A stretch of DNA of 64,000 bases from the NCBI GenBank assembly GCA_905235445.1, contig CAJOLJ010000013.1, positions 1-64,000 on the forward strand, written 5' to 3'. The first letter of the stretch is position 1. Every line of letters starts with the position of its first letter. This DNA is from an uncultured Bacteroidales bacterium (GTDB taxonomy: Bacteria; Bacteroidota; Bacteroidia; Bacteroidales; UBA932). The notes below the pieces were generated by a model, which was not told the origin of the DNA, made no database searches, and saw nothing but the letters and a program-made list of their open reading frames with translations. Below, in pieces: positions 1 through 9,386 of the stretch. The position numbers and the translations under genes are program-made.

Positions 1-144
1 TAATTGTGCAAACCTTTTCTTTACTATTTTACACCTGATTATCAACTTATTTTATGATTTGTTCACATTATTGCGTACAAAATAAAATAAAACTAGGATC
101 CATAATCATTGCCCCATTTCATCTTGCAGGTGCCCCACTCGCCT

Positions 145-705
145 TTACCATTCTATTACCGCATCCTTGAACAGCGGTCCCACCCTGTCCTTCGGGGAAA
201 GGATAGCTTCCTCCTCGGGAATCATCCAGTCGATTCCAAGGGAGGGGTCATTCCACAGGACCGAGGCTTCCGAAGCCTTGCAGTAGTAGTTGTCGCATTT
301 GTACTGGAAGACGGCTTTCTCGCTCAGGACGCTGAACCCATGGGCGAAGCCCCGTGGAATGAACAGCTGCAATTTGTTGTCGGATGAAAGAATGGCCGCG
401 TAATGCTGCCCGAATGTCGGGGACTGGGGCCGTAGGTCCACTGCCACGTCCAGTATCTCCCCTTCCACTACCCTCACAAGTTTTGCCTGGGCATGTTCTC
501 CCCTCTGGTAATGAAGTCCCCGCACCACTCCCCTCGTGGACATGCTCTCGTTGTCCTGGACAAAGCGAGGGAGCGTCCCCTCGCTGAAGTGGGTCTCGAA
601 ATCCCTCAGGGAGTAGGACTCGAAAAAATATCCCCTCTCGTCGGAAAACACCCTGGGACGCACAAGAAGAAGCCCCTGAATGGGAGTCGGAATGAATTCC
701 AGCAT
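145..705 (-). CDS. rfbC: dTDP-4-dehydrorhamnose 3,5-epimerase
   Basis: 186 aa; RfbC-type motifs (VFSDERGYFFESY, GVVRGLHYQ, FIPRGFAHGFSVLSE); adjacent to rfbA and rfbD. Confidence 0.95.
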   Translation of the reverse strand: MLEFIPTPIQGLLLVRPRVFSDERGYFFESYSLRDFETHFSEGTLPRFVQDNESMSTRGVVRGLHYQRGEHAQAKLVRVVEGEILDVAVDLRPQSPTFGQHYAAILSSDNKLQLFIPRGFAHGFSVLSEKAVFQYKCDNYYCKASEASVLWNDPSLGIDWMIPEEEAILSPKDRVGPLFKDAVIEW

Positions 706-783
706 GGTAATCTACTATTATCCAATTGTAGTATAACTACTTTTAAATCAATCCTTGAAGGTTGCACTCTACCTGAATTTCCC

Positions 784-1689
784 CTACACAGGGAAATCCC
801 TGATCCCGCTGTCGGCAAGTTCCTTGAGATACTGCCCATAGGGGTTCCTAATCATAGGGGCTGCAAGGGAGCGGAGCTTCTCCGCATCTATCCAGCCCTT
901 GGAGAAGGCTATAGCCTCTGGACAGGCGACCTTGAGGCCCTGCCTTTTCTCGATCACCTCGATATAGGTCGAGGCCTCAGATAGGGAATCATGGGTCCCG
1001 GTATCGAGCCATGCGAAGCCACGACCCAGCGTACACACCCGAAGGTTCCCTTCCGAGAGGTAATGCTGGTTCACGGAGGTAATCTCCAGTTCCCCCCTCG
1101 GGGAAGGACGCAGGTTCTTTGCCACTTCAACCACATCGGACGGGTAGAAATAAAGTCCGGTGACCGCATAGTTGCTCTTGGGGTGGGCGGGCTTCTCCTC
1201 AATGGAAATGCACCTGCCCGTGGAATCGAACTGGGCCACGCCGTATCTGCCGGGGTCCGCGACCCAGTAACCGAACACGGTGGCCAGTCCCTTTGCGGTA
1301 TCCCCCGCGGCCACGGCCGTAAGTTCCCTCAGTCCGTTCCCGTGGAAGATGTTGTCCCCGAGAATGAGGCACACCCCTTCGTCGGGACTGTCGCGGCGGA
1401 TGAAGCCCTCCCCTATTATGAAAGCCTGGGCAATCCCGTCGGGGGAAGGCTGCACTGCGTAGGAAATGTTTATCCCCCAGTCGCTCCCGTCGGAAAGAAG
1501 CCTCCTGAATGCGGGGGTATCCTCCGGGGTTGAGATGACAAGTATATCCCGGATGCCGGAAGCCATCAGAACGGCAAGGGGATAGTAAATCATCGGCTTG
1601 TCGAAAATGGGAAGGAGCTGCTTGCTCACTCCCTTGGTTATGGGATACAGCCTGGTGCCGGTCCCGCCGGCAAGTATTATTCCTTTCAT
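784..1689 (-). CDS. rfbA: glucose-1-phosphate thymidylyltransferase
   Basis: 301 aa; [38 protein letters not shown] nucleotidyltransferase signature. Confidence 0.97.
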   Translation of the reverse strand: MKGIILAGGTGTRLYPITKGVSKQLLPIFDKPMIYYPLAVLMASGIRDILVISTPEDTPAFRRLLSDGSDWGINISYAVQPSPDGIAQAFIIGEGFIRRDSPDEGVCLILGDNIFHGNGLRELTAVAAGDTAKGLATVFGYWVADPGRYGVAQFDSTGRCISIEEKPAHPKSNYAVTGLYFYPSDVVEVAKNLRPSPRGELEITSVNQHYLSEGNLRVCTLGRGFAWLDTGTHDSLSEASTYIEVIEKRQGLKVACPEAIAFSKGWIDAEKLRSLAAPMIRNPYGQYLKELADSGIRDFPV

Positions 1690-1720
1690 GATCCTATGTG
1701 GTTTTGACCTTTGGGCCGCC

Positions 1721-2662
1721 CTAGTCCACTATCCTTTCCATGCAGTCCCGAAGGCTGGTGAGCCAGTGGGGGATGCTCACGGAGAAAGTGTCCTTGACCT
1801 TGGTCTTGTCAAGAAGGGAGAAAAGGGGCCTCTGGGCCTTCGTGGGAAATTCAGAGGAGTGGCAGGGGATGACGGTGCAGGTGCGGGGCATTCGGTTTCT
1901 TTGCCGGTCCCTCTGGGCCGCCAAATCGCAGATGCACGATGCGAAATCATACCACGAGGCCACGCCCTCGTTCGAGAAATTGTATATTCCGCTGTCGCTC
2001 TGGGGGTCTCCCCTCTTTCCGAAAGCGGAAAACTGCCTCTCCGATATCACCTTCACTATGAAAGAGGCCAGGTCATGAGCGTAGGTGGGAGTGCCAATCT
2101 GGTCGCAGACGACTTTGACAGAGGGGCGCTCGGATGTGAGCCTGAGCATGGTCCTCAGGAAATTCTTCCCGAAAGGAGAGTACATCCAGGAAGTGCGGAT
2201 TATCATGAAGGAGCAGCCTGAGGAGATTATATCCTTCTCGGCGTTGGCCTTGGTCATGCCGTAGTAATTTAGCGGCCCCGCTTCGTCGTACTCCCTGTAG
2301 GCCTCGGAACGGGTACCGTCGAAGATGTAGTCCGTGGAAATCTGGATGAGCCTGAGCCCCCGGTCCCTGCATATGCGGGCAAGGCCCAGCACCGCAGTCC
2401 TGTTGAGCAGGTTCGCTTCCACTCTATTGTCCTCGGCCCCGTCCACGTTGGTGTAGGCTGCGCAGTTGATGATAATGTCCACCTGCTCGGAGTCGCACAC
2501 AAGGGAGAGAGCTGCAGGGTCCGTCATGTCCAGGAAAATGGTTTCCTCCCCGGGAAGCTGGAGGACATCGCTGAAGATGTAGCGGTCCTCTCCTCCGTGC
2601 GGGACCACTTCCCTGAGTTCGCGACCCAGCTGGCCTGAGGCTCCTGTAACGAGAATATTCAT
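1721..2662 (-). CDS. rfbD: dTDP-4-dehydrorhamnose reductase
   Basis: 313 aa; [16 protein letters not shown] Rossmann motif, [18 protein letters not shown]. Confidence 0.95.
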   Translation of the reverse strand: MNILVTGASGQLGRELREVVPHGGEDRYIFSDVLQLPGEETIFLDMTDPAALSLVCDSEQVDIIINCAAYTNVDGAEDNRVEANLLNRTAVLGLARICRDRGLRLIQISTDYIFDGTRSEAYREYDEAGPLNYYGMTKANAEKDIISSGCSFMIIRTSWMYSPFGKNFLRTMLRLTSERPSVKVVCDQIGTPTYAHDLASFIVKVISERQFSAFGKRGDPQSDSGIYNFSNEGVASWYDFASCICDLAAQRDRQRNRMPRTCTVIPCHSSEFPTKAQRPLFSLLDKTKVKDTFSVSIPHWLTSLRDCMERIVD

Positions 2663-2784
2663 TTAGTTGTAATTTGAATCAGCATAAGGAGGGTCCATAG
2701 ACCCAATATTTGACAAATTTAGTGAAATTAGTCATAAGTATGGAGGATTTTGAGTATTTTCGCACTTTACATTGACAGACGAAA

Positions 2785-3909
2785 ATGCCTCCCCAGACAA
2801 GTCAACACCCTACTGCGACACCTGCCCGTCCACCGATATTCCTCTATACGGACGGAGCCTCCAGCGGCAATCCCGGTCCCGGGGGCTGGGGCGTGGTCCT
2901 GGTATGCGGCTCTCTTCGCAAGGAGATGAGCGGAGGCTTCCGTCGCACCACCAACAACAGGATGGAGCTTCTGGCCGTCATCATGGGCCTGGAGGCCATA
3001 AAATGGGAAGGGGCCACGGTGGAGGTTTACTCGGACTCCTCCTACGTAGTCGACGCAGTCTCGAAAGGATGGCTCTGGGGTTGGGTCAAGAAGGATTTTG
3101 CCGGAAAGAAAAACCGGGACCTATGGACAAGGTTCATAGACATTTACCGGAAGCACAAAGTTACCTTCCACTGGCTTAAAGGCCACAACGGGCATCCCGA
3201 GAACGAGAGGTGCGACCAGATGGCGGTATACAGCGGACAGGGAGCGATAGAAAGGGGCGAGACCCTCCCAGCCGATGAATATTTCGAGAAGTATTACGAT
3301 ACGGACTCCGTACCGGTAGGGACTGTCCTTCAGAGTGCGCCATCCCCTTCGTCCGCCCAGGGGGAGACGAATGGTTCCTCCGCCCCCAGGAGGGCCATCC
3401 TCTACACAGACGGGGCCGCCAGCGGAAACCCGGGTCCCGGTGGATGGGGTGCGGTACTGGTGATGGGAAGCAAGCGGACCGAGATGAGCGGAGGGTTCCG
3501 TCTCACGACCAACAACCGCATGGAGCTTCTCGCAGTCATTAAAGGTCTCGAGGCCATACCCGCCCAGATATTCCCTGTGGTGGAAGTGTACTCCGACTCT
3601 TCGTATGTCGTGAATGCAGTGGAGAAAGGATGGCTCTGGAACTGGGTGAGGAGCAGCTTCGACAAAAAGAAAAACGCGGACCTCTGGATGAGGTTCGTGC
3701 CCCTTTACAAGGAAAGGAGCGTACGTTTCCACTGGCTCAAGGGCCACAGCGGACATCCCGAGAACGAGAGATGCGATGCACTGGCCGTAGACGCAGGGGC
3801 CGGGGCCACCTCGAGGGGAGAGATCCTGCCCTCGGACGTACCCTTCGAGCAGAGCCTACATAGTGAGGCCACCGCCGAAGAGGGACTTTTCGGGGAGAAC
3901 ACAGACTGA
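2785..3909 (+). CDS. tandem ribonuclease HI (two complete RNase H domains in one polypeptide)
   Basis: Two copies of YTDGASSGNPGPGGWG...NNRMELLAV...YSDSSYVV...HWLKGHxGHPENERCD. Confidence 0.93.
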   Translation: MPPQTSQHPTATPARPPIFLYTDGASSGNPGPGGWGVVLVCGSLRKEMSGGFRRTTNNRMELLAVIMGLEAIKWEGATVEVYSDSSYVVDAVSKGWLWGWVKKDFAGKKNRDLWTRFIDIYRKHKVTFHWLKGHNGHPENERCDQMAVYSGQGAIERGETLPADEYFEKYYDTDSVPVGTVLQSAPSPSSAQGETNGSSAPRRAILYTDGAASGNPGPGGWGAVLVMGSKRTEMSGGFRLTTNNRMELLAVIKGLEAIPAQIFPVVEVYSDSSYVVNAVEKGWLWNWVRSSFDKKKNADLWMRFVPLYKERSVRFHWLKGHSGHPENERCDALAVDAGAGATSRGEILPSDVPFEQSLHSEATAEEGLFGENTD

Positions 3910-3965
3910 AGAGATAAATATACTTCACAACAATTTATTGGAATTCAATACAAAGGACATAAGAT

Positions 3966-5054
3966 ATGCAGAACAATAAGACAGTCGTAGGCATCACCCA
4001 GGGCGATGGCAACGGCATAGGATACGAAGTAATAATCAAGGCCCTCTCCGATGCCAGGGTCCTGGACTCTTTCACACCGGTAGTGTACGGTTCCTCCAAA
4101 CTGTGGGGCTACTACCGCAAGCTCCTTCACAACGTGGAGCAGATGGACACTTATGTCATCACATCCCCCAAGGACCTCAAGCCCAAGAAAATAAACATCC
4201 TCAACTGCCTTCCCGACAATGCCTATGTCGAGCCGGGACAGAGCACTCCCGCCTCCACCAAGGGAGCCATCATCTCCCTGGAGAGAGCCGTGGCGGACCT
4301 CAAGGCAGGGCTCATCGATGTCCTTGTGACAGCCCCCATCAACAAGAAGGCGATGAACGAGGGCGGGTTCCAGTTCACGGGTCACACGGAGTACCTCGAG
4401 AAAGAATTCGGAGTCGAAGACGCTGTCATGATTATGGTGAGCGACGCCCTGAAGGTTGCCGTAGTCACAGGGCACATCCCCCTCAAGGACGTCCCTTCCT
4501 CCATCACCAAGGAAAAGATCCTCGGGAAGCTTCGCATCATGAAGGAGTCGCTGGTGAAGGATTTCGGGATAGTGGACCCGAAGATAGCAGTGCTCGGGCT
4601 CAATCCCCACTGCGGGGACGGAGGGCTCCTGGGAACCGAGGAGAAGGAGATAATCCTTCCCGCCGTGGAGGAGGCGGTAAAGGAGGGCATCACCGCATTC
4701 GGGCCCTACTCCCCCGACGGGTTCTTCTCCCTTGGCAACTACAACCGCTTCGATGCCACCCTTGCCATGTACCATGACCAGGGACTGGCTCCCTTCAAGG
4801 CCCTGGCCTTCGAGAGGGGCGTGAACTTCACCGCGGGTCTTCCCGTCGTGAGGACCTCCCCAGACCACGGCACGGCATACGAACTCGCCGGCAGGGACGA
4901 GGCGGATCCACGTTCCATGATGTCGGCGATCTATGCCGCCATCGACATCTTCAAGAGCCGTTCTTCCTACGATGCCCTGATGGAGGGACGCATGATTGTG
5001 GAGCCAAGCAGTGATGACAATCATCCCCGCCCTGGAAGGCCTCAGATAGCATAG
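3966..5054 (+). CDS. pdxA: 4-hydroxythreonine-4-phosphate dehydrogenase
   Basis: 362 aa; VGITQGDGNGIGYEVI, TAPINKKAMNEGGFQFTGHTEYL, AMYHDQGLAPFKALAF, TSPDHGTAYELAG. Confidence 0.95.
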   Translation: MQNNKTVVGITQGDGNGIGYEVIIKALSDARVLDSFTPVVYGSSKLWGYYRKLLHNVEQMDTYVITSPKDLKPKKINILNCLPDNAYVEPGQSTPASTKGAIISLERAVADLKAGLIDVLVTAPINKKAMNEGGFQFTGHTEYLEKEFGVEDAVMIMVSDALKVAVVTGHIPLKDVPSSITKEKILGKLRIMKESLVKDFGIVDPKIAVLGLNPHCGDGGLLGTEEKEIILPAVEEAVKEGITAFGPYSPDGFFSLGNYNRFDATLAMYHDQGLAPFKALAFERGVNFTAGLPVVRTSPDHGTAYELAGRDEADPRSMMSAIYAAIDIFKSRSSYDALMEGRMIVEPSSDDNHPRPGRPQIA

Positions 5055-5186
5055 GGCACCTTCCATAAGACCGGAAATCCCACGCCTTCCCTTTCACCAA
5101 ATGGGAGGGTGTCTTTCATTTTTCCCAGCGTTTTGTGTATCTTCGCAGAAGGGGGAAGAGCCCCTCTCTCCCCCTCCCCAGCGGCA

Positions 5187-7298
5187 ATGAGAAGCAGAAG
5201 CATACTTTCGGAACCTCTCCAGTACCTGGAGGGAGTGGGCCCCAAGAGGGCTGCACTTCTTTCCAGGGAGCTTGGCGTGGAGAAGATTGAGGACCTTCTG
5301 TATCTATTCCCCCACCGTTACGAGGACCGAAGCACCATCGTACCCATCGCATCCATAAGGGACGAGGGAGTGAACGTGCAGTTCATGGGAAAGGTGAAAA
5401 GCGCCGAGGTGTCTTCTGACAGGAAGAGGCTGACTGTTATTGTGGAAGATGAGAGCGGGAGTATGGAACTGGTGTTTTTCAAGGGCCTTAAGTACACTCT
5501 CGAGAGACTGTCCCCGGGATCTCGTTTCCTCTTTTTCGGAAAGCCTTCCTCCTTCCAGGGCAGAGTGAACTTCGTGCATCCGGAGATAGACGCCCCTCCG
5601 GGCCCCGGACAGAGCATCCCCACGGGGGTCCTCACCGGAGTCTATCCTTCAACCGAGGCCCTCAGAAATGCAGGGGTCACCAACAAGGCCATGATAAAAA
5701 TGGTAGGTGCAGCCATAGGTGTGGGACTTCGTGACGTAGTGGACCCCCTGCCCGAGTACATACTCAAGGAAAGGGGCCTCGTGAACATCCGCACCGCCAT
5801 CTACAACATCCACTTCCCCTCCGACGGCAACGCCCTTTTCAAGGCCACGGGCAGGATGAAGTTCCAGGAACTCTTCCTCCTTCAGCTGAACCTCCTCAAG
5901 CAGAAATACATCCATAGCAGAAACGACAAGGGCTTCGTGATGCACAGCGTAGGGGCTCCCTTCCACGAGTGCTACAAGTCCCTCCCCTATGACCTCACCG
6001 GGGCCCAGAAGCGTGTCATCAAGGAAATCCGGGAGGACATGCAAAGCGGAATCCAGATGAACCGTCTGCTGCAGGGAGATGTAGGAAGCGGAAAGACACT
6101 TGTTGCGGTGCTTTCCTGCCTCATTGCCGTGGGCAACGGCTTCCAGGCCTGCATCATGGCACCTACGGAAGTACTTGCCCGCCAGCACTATGCCAACATC
6201 AGGAAGTACCTTGCCCCAACAAAAGTGAAGGCGGCGATCCTCACCGGCAGTTCCAAGAGCGGCGAAAGAAGGGAAATCGACGAGGGACTTCGCAGCGGGG
6301 AGATATCCATAATTGTGGGAACACATGCCCTGCTGGAGGACAAGGTGGTATTCCGCAGCCTCGGCCTTGCCGTCATAGATGAGCAGCACCGTTTCGGTGT
6401 CGAGCAGAGAAGCCGCCTCTGGTCCAAAAGCCCGGGTGGCATCCCTCCCCACGTACTCGTGATGACGGCAACCCCCATACCCAGAACCCTTGCCATGACC
6501 CTCTACGGGGACCTCGACGTATCGGTCATAGATGAGATGCCTCCTGGCCGGAAGCCCGTCAGAACCATCCAGATAGATGAGAGCAAGCGATATGCCCTCA
6601 ATAAGTTCATCAAAAGTGAGATTGACAGCGGAAGGCAGATATTCGTTGTGTATCCACTTATTTTCGAGAGCGAGAAATCCGACCTGCGCAACCTTGAAAT
6701 CGGTTATGAGAACATGGTGAGGGCGTTCCCATTCCCGCCGTATAAAGTTGTCGCAGTCCATGGGCAGCAACCCCTCGAGGAAAAGAACTTCAACATGGAG
6801 GCTTTTGCGGCCGGAAGGGCTCACATCCTTGTCTCGACAACAGTAATCGAGGTCGGGGTCGATGTTCCCAATGCATCCGTCATGGTGATAGAGAATGCCG
6901 AGAGGTTCGGACTCAGCCAGCTGCACCAGTTAAGAGGCAGGGTTGGACGGGGTTCCGACAAATCTTATTGCATACTCGTCCGTGGTGACAAGGTGGGAGA
7001 GGAAGGCAAAAAGCGCCTGGACCTCCTTTGCAGCACCGAGGACGGGTTCGTCCTCTCCGAGGAGGACATGAAAATGAGAGGCCCCGGGAACATGGAAGGA
7101 ACCCAGCAAAGCGGTCTGCCCGTGGAACTGAACATAGCCTCCCTCACCCATGACGGTCCCCTTCTGACGGATGCCAGGAACTATGCCCAGAAGATACTGG
7201 ACGATGATCCGCAGCTGAAGGAAGAGAAGAACGCCCCTCTGCTTGAGGAACTCTCCCGCCAGAAATACCATAAAGAAGACTTCAGCAAAATAAGCTGA
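5187..7298 (+). CDS. recG: ATP-dependent DNA helicase RecG
   Basis: Helicase motifs LLQGDVGSGKTLVA, VIDEQHRFGVEQR, TATPIPRTLAMTLYGDLDVS. The track ORF starts at 5109, but a promoter-like TATCTTCG lies inside that extension, so ATG 5187 (MRSRSILSEP) is preferred. Confidence 0.95.
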   Translation: MRSRSILSEPLQYLEGVGPKRAALLSRELGVEKIEDLLYLFPHRYEDRSTIVPIASIRDEGVNVQFMGKVKSAEVSSDRKRLTVIVEDESGSMELVFFKGLKYTLERLSPGSRFLFFGKPSSFQGRVNFVHPEIDAPPGPGQSIPTGVLTGVYPSTEALRNAGVTNKAMIKMVGAAIGVGLRDVVDPLPEYILKERGLVNIRTAIYNIHFPSDGNALFKATGRMKFQELFLLQLNLLKQKYIHSRNDKGFVMHSVGAPFHECYKSLPYDLTGAQKRVIKEIREDMQSGIQMNRLLQGDVGSGKTLVAVLSCLIAVGNGFQACIMAPTEVLARQHYANIRKYLAPTKVKAAILTGSSKSGERREIDEGLRSGEISIIVGTHALLEDKVVFRSLGLAVIDEQHRFGVEQRSRLWSKSPGGIPPHVLVMTATPIPRTLAMTLYGDLDVSVIDEMPPGRKPVRTIQIDESKRYALNKFIKSEIDSGRQIFVVYPLIFESEKSDLRNLEIGYENMVRAFPFPPYKVVAVHGQQPLEEKNFNMEAFAAGRAHILVSTTVIEVGVDVPNASVMVIENAERFGLSQLHQLRGRVGRGSDKSYCILVRGDKVGEEGKKRLDLLCSTEDGFVLSEEDMKMRGPGNMEGTQQSGLPVELNIASLTHDGPLLTDARNYAQKILDDDPQLKEEKNAPLLEELSRQKYHKEDFSKIS

Positions 7299-7322
7299 CC
7301 CGATCACACCCCCCTTCCCACC

Positions 7323-8024
7323 ATGACCACCGACCGCACAACCCTTCCCCAAATCGTTGAAATCTGCTGCCCTTCCCCGGAAGCGGCCTTTTGCGCATAC
7401 AGGATGGGTGCTGACAGGATAGAGCTTTGCTCGGATCTTGAGAAAGACGGTCTGACCCCCAGCCATGAGGACATCCTAAGCGTCGGGAAAGCGGTTATCA
7501 CAGGGGAAAGGCCCATGCGAATGAATGTCCTCATCCGTCCACGGGAAGGGGACTTCGTCTACAGTGAAGGGGAAAAGAGGGAGATTCTTGAGGACATAGA
7601 ATTCTGTGCCTCCAGCGGTGTAGTGGAGAGTGTTGTCATAGGGGCCCTTACCAGGGAAGGGGACATAGACATCCCATTCTGCAAGGAGGCTCTCTCCCTT
7701 GCAAGAAGCCTTGGACTCGGGGTCACTTTCCACCGGGCAATTGACCATTGCAGGGACATCCTTTCCGCCACCGCCCAGGTCCTTGGTCTCGGGGTGGACA
7801 GGATCCTCTCCTCCGGCGGAAAGCCTACCGCATGGGAAGGCCGGGAAACTCTTCGGGCGATGGTCCGCCTATCCTCCCTTGCAGGTTCAGGGGGCCGCAT
7901 AATGGCGGGCTCCGGCGTCAAGGCATCCAATGTCCTTGAGATTGTGCGTTTCACGGGGGTACGGGAAGTGCACGGTTCCAGGACTGAAATTCTCCCCGCG
8001 ACACAGAGAGTCCCAAGAGCCTGA
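7323..8024 (+). CDS. cutC: copper homeostasis protein CutC family
   Basis: 233 aa; ADRIELCSDLEKDGLTPS, VLIRPREGDFVYSE, VTFHRAID, RILSSGGKPTAWEG. Confidence 0.92.
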   Translation: MTTDRTTLPQIVEICCPSPEAAFCAYRMGADRIELCSDLEKDGLTPSHEDILSVGKAVITGERPMRMNVLIRPREGDFVYSEGEKREILEDIEFCASSGVVESVVIGALTREGDIDIPFCKEALSLARSLGLGVTFHRAIDHCRDILSATAQVLGLGVDRILSSGGKPTAWEGRETLRAMVRLSSLAGSGGRIMAGSGVKASNVLEIVRFTGVREVHGSRTEILPATQRVPRA

Positions 8025-8080
8025 CCTTCCCCTGCAGTCCACTCCCACCGGACACTTCCCCTAGCCGCAGAAAAAGGCTC

Positions 8081-9193
8081 TCAGCTCTCCTCGTCAAAGA
8101 AAATGCGGTAGAAAGACTTCCCGCTCTCGGGGTCATAGCCCTTCTCCATCAGGCCCTGTCCACCGTGGACATAGATATGGAAGTTGCGGTCAAGCTTGAT
8201 TACCGACCTATAGGTGCGGGCATGGCGCTTGACAGCGTCGGAATTCAAGTCAAAACTGTCCTGGAGTTCAACTCCCCTCTCCTGCTGCCAGCTCTGGGCA
8301 AACTTCCCGAAGCAGTCCCCTATCATCTCACCTTCTGGCGAGTCGTCCGCCCCGAAAACTTCCCGGGCGAACTCACCCATGTCATAGGACTCCTTCTCAC
8401 GGAAGTACTGCTCCCCCTTCGCGAGGATCGAAGCCTTGTCGCCCTGGTCCAAGCTGAAAGTCTTGGGCAGTTCCTCGGTCACGAACTTCTTTGTCATGTC
8501 CATCACATTCTCGGTATGGAAGTAGGCATCCGCAACGGGTAGTGTCCCCAGGAAATCCACGCTCCAGTACTGGGCCTCGGTACTTCGTGAGGTATTGTCG
8601 ACTATGAGGATCCTGTACCCGTCCCCCTTCTCGCTTTCAAGGATGAGGGCCCCCTTGTCCAGCTTCTTGACATCGATCCCGGTCTTGGCCTGCACGGTAA
8701 TCACCCCTCCTTTGCTCCCTACCTCAAGGAACGTATCCGAGCTCTCCGACTTGAACAGTCCCACCGCCCGGTAGTTGCAATCATTCAGGGAACATCCTTC
8801 CAGGAGGGCCACATACAGTTCCCCACCCTTGATCCTCGGATGGGAGCAGCAGCCATAGAGGTACTTGGCCAGGTCGACGGACCGGGAGTGAAGCGAGGAC
8901 GGGTCCTCGAAAATCCCTCTCACGCACTCATAGACAGTGTTCTGGGCAAGGGATATGTCATGGCTGAAATGGTACCACTGCTCATTCTTGAAGGATGAGA
9001 GGAAGTAGCGAAGAAGGGCGGCCGTAGTGTCAGTGTCCACCCGAAGTGGGGAACTGCTCAGAATCAGGGACTCCTCGGCTGCCTTGTTCCCCACATGGTG
9101 GACTGATACCGGAGCGGCTATCCATGAAGATGAAAGTGTAAGCATCTTGGTGTTTTTGGCCCGTAAGGGCTGGTATACATTTATTTTATGCAC
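8081..9193 (-). CDS. nucleoid-associated protein (NdpA/YejK-like); true start may be at 9145
   Basis: 370 aa; VHHVGNKAAEESLILS N-terminus and overall pattern of the 37-kDa nucleoid-associated family; minus-strand TAAATTTG at 9237-9244. Confidence 0.7.
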   Translation of the reverse strand: MHKINVYQPLRAKNTKMLTLSSSWIAAPVSVHHVGNKAAEESLILSSSPLRVDTDTTAALLRYFLSSFKNEQWYHFSHDISLAQNTVYECVRGIFEDPSSLHSRSVDLAKYLYGCCSHPRIKGGELYVALLEGCSLNDCNYRAVGLFKSESSDTFLEVGSKGGVITVQAKTGIDVKKLDKGALILESEKGDGYRILIVDNTSRSTEAQYWSVDFLGTLPVADAYFHTENVMDMTKKFVTEELPKTFSLDQGDKASILAKGEQYFREKESYDMGEFAREVFGADDSPEGEMIGDCFGKFAQSWQQERGVELQDSFDLNSDAVKRHARTYRSVIKLDRNFHIYVHGGQGLMEKGYDPESGKSFYRIFFDEES

Positions 9194-9287
9194 GCGCCTA
9201 TGCGCATCCCAAGCCCCCCTTTGGGGCTAGGCAGTGCAAATTTACTAAAAAAAGACCCTCCGGCACTCCGTTAGGTGCCCCCCCGGG

Positions 9288-9320
9288 CAAAAAGAAAGGG
9301 AAGGGCGGCATTCCCCTTCC
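9288..9320 (-). terminator. intrinsic terminator downstream of nifJ
   Basis: Minus strand GGAAGGG-GAATGCCG-CCCTTCC followed by CTTTCTTTTT. Confidence 0.6.
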
Positions 9321-9386
9321 AGGGAAACCGTCCTTCCGTCTCTTGTGGCTACTCCCCTACGGGAGTGAGCCTCCTTTCATGGACCA

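Noticed and set aside
3945-5066. 373-aa minus ORF opposite pdxA
   Set aside because: Shadow ORF; PdxA is conserved on the + strand.
5649-6926. 425-aa minus ORF inside recG
   Set aside because: Antisense shadow ORF; RecG motifs lie on the other strand.
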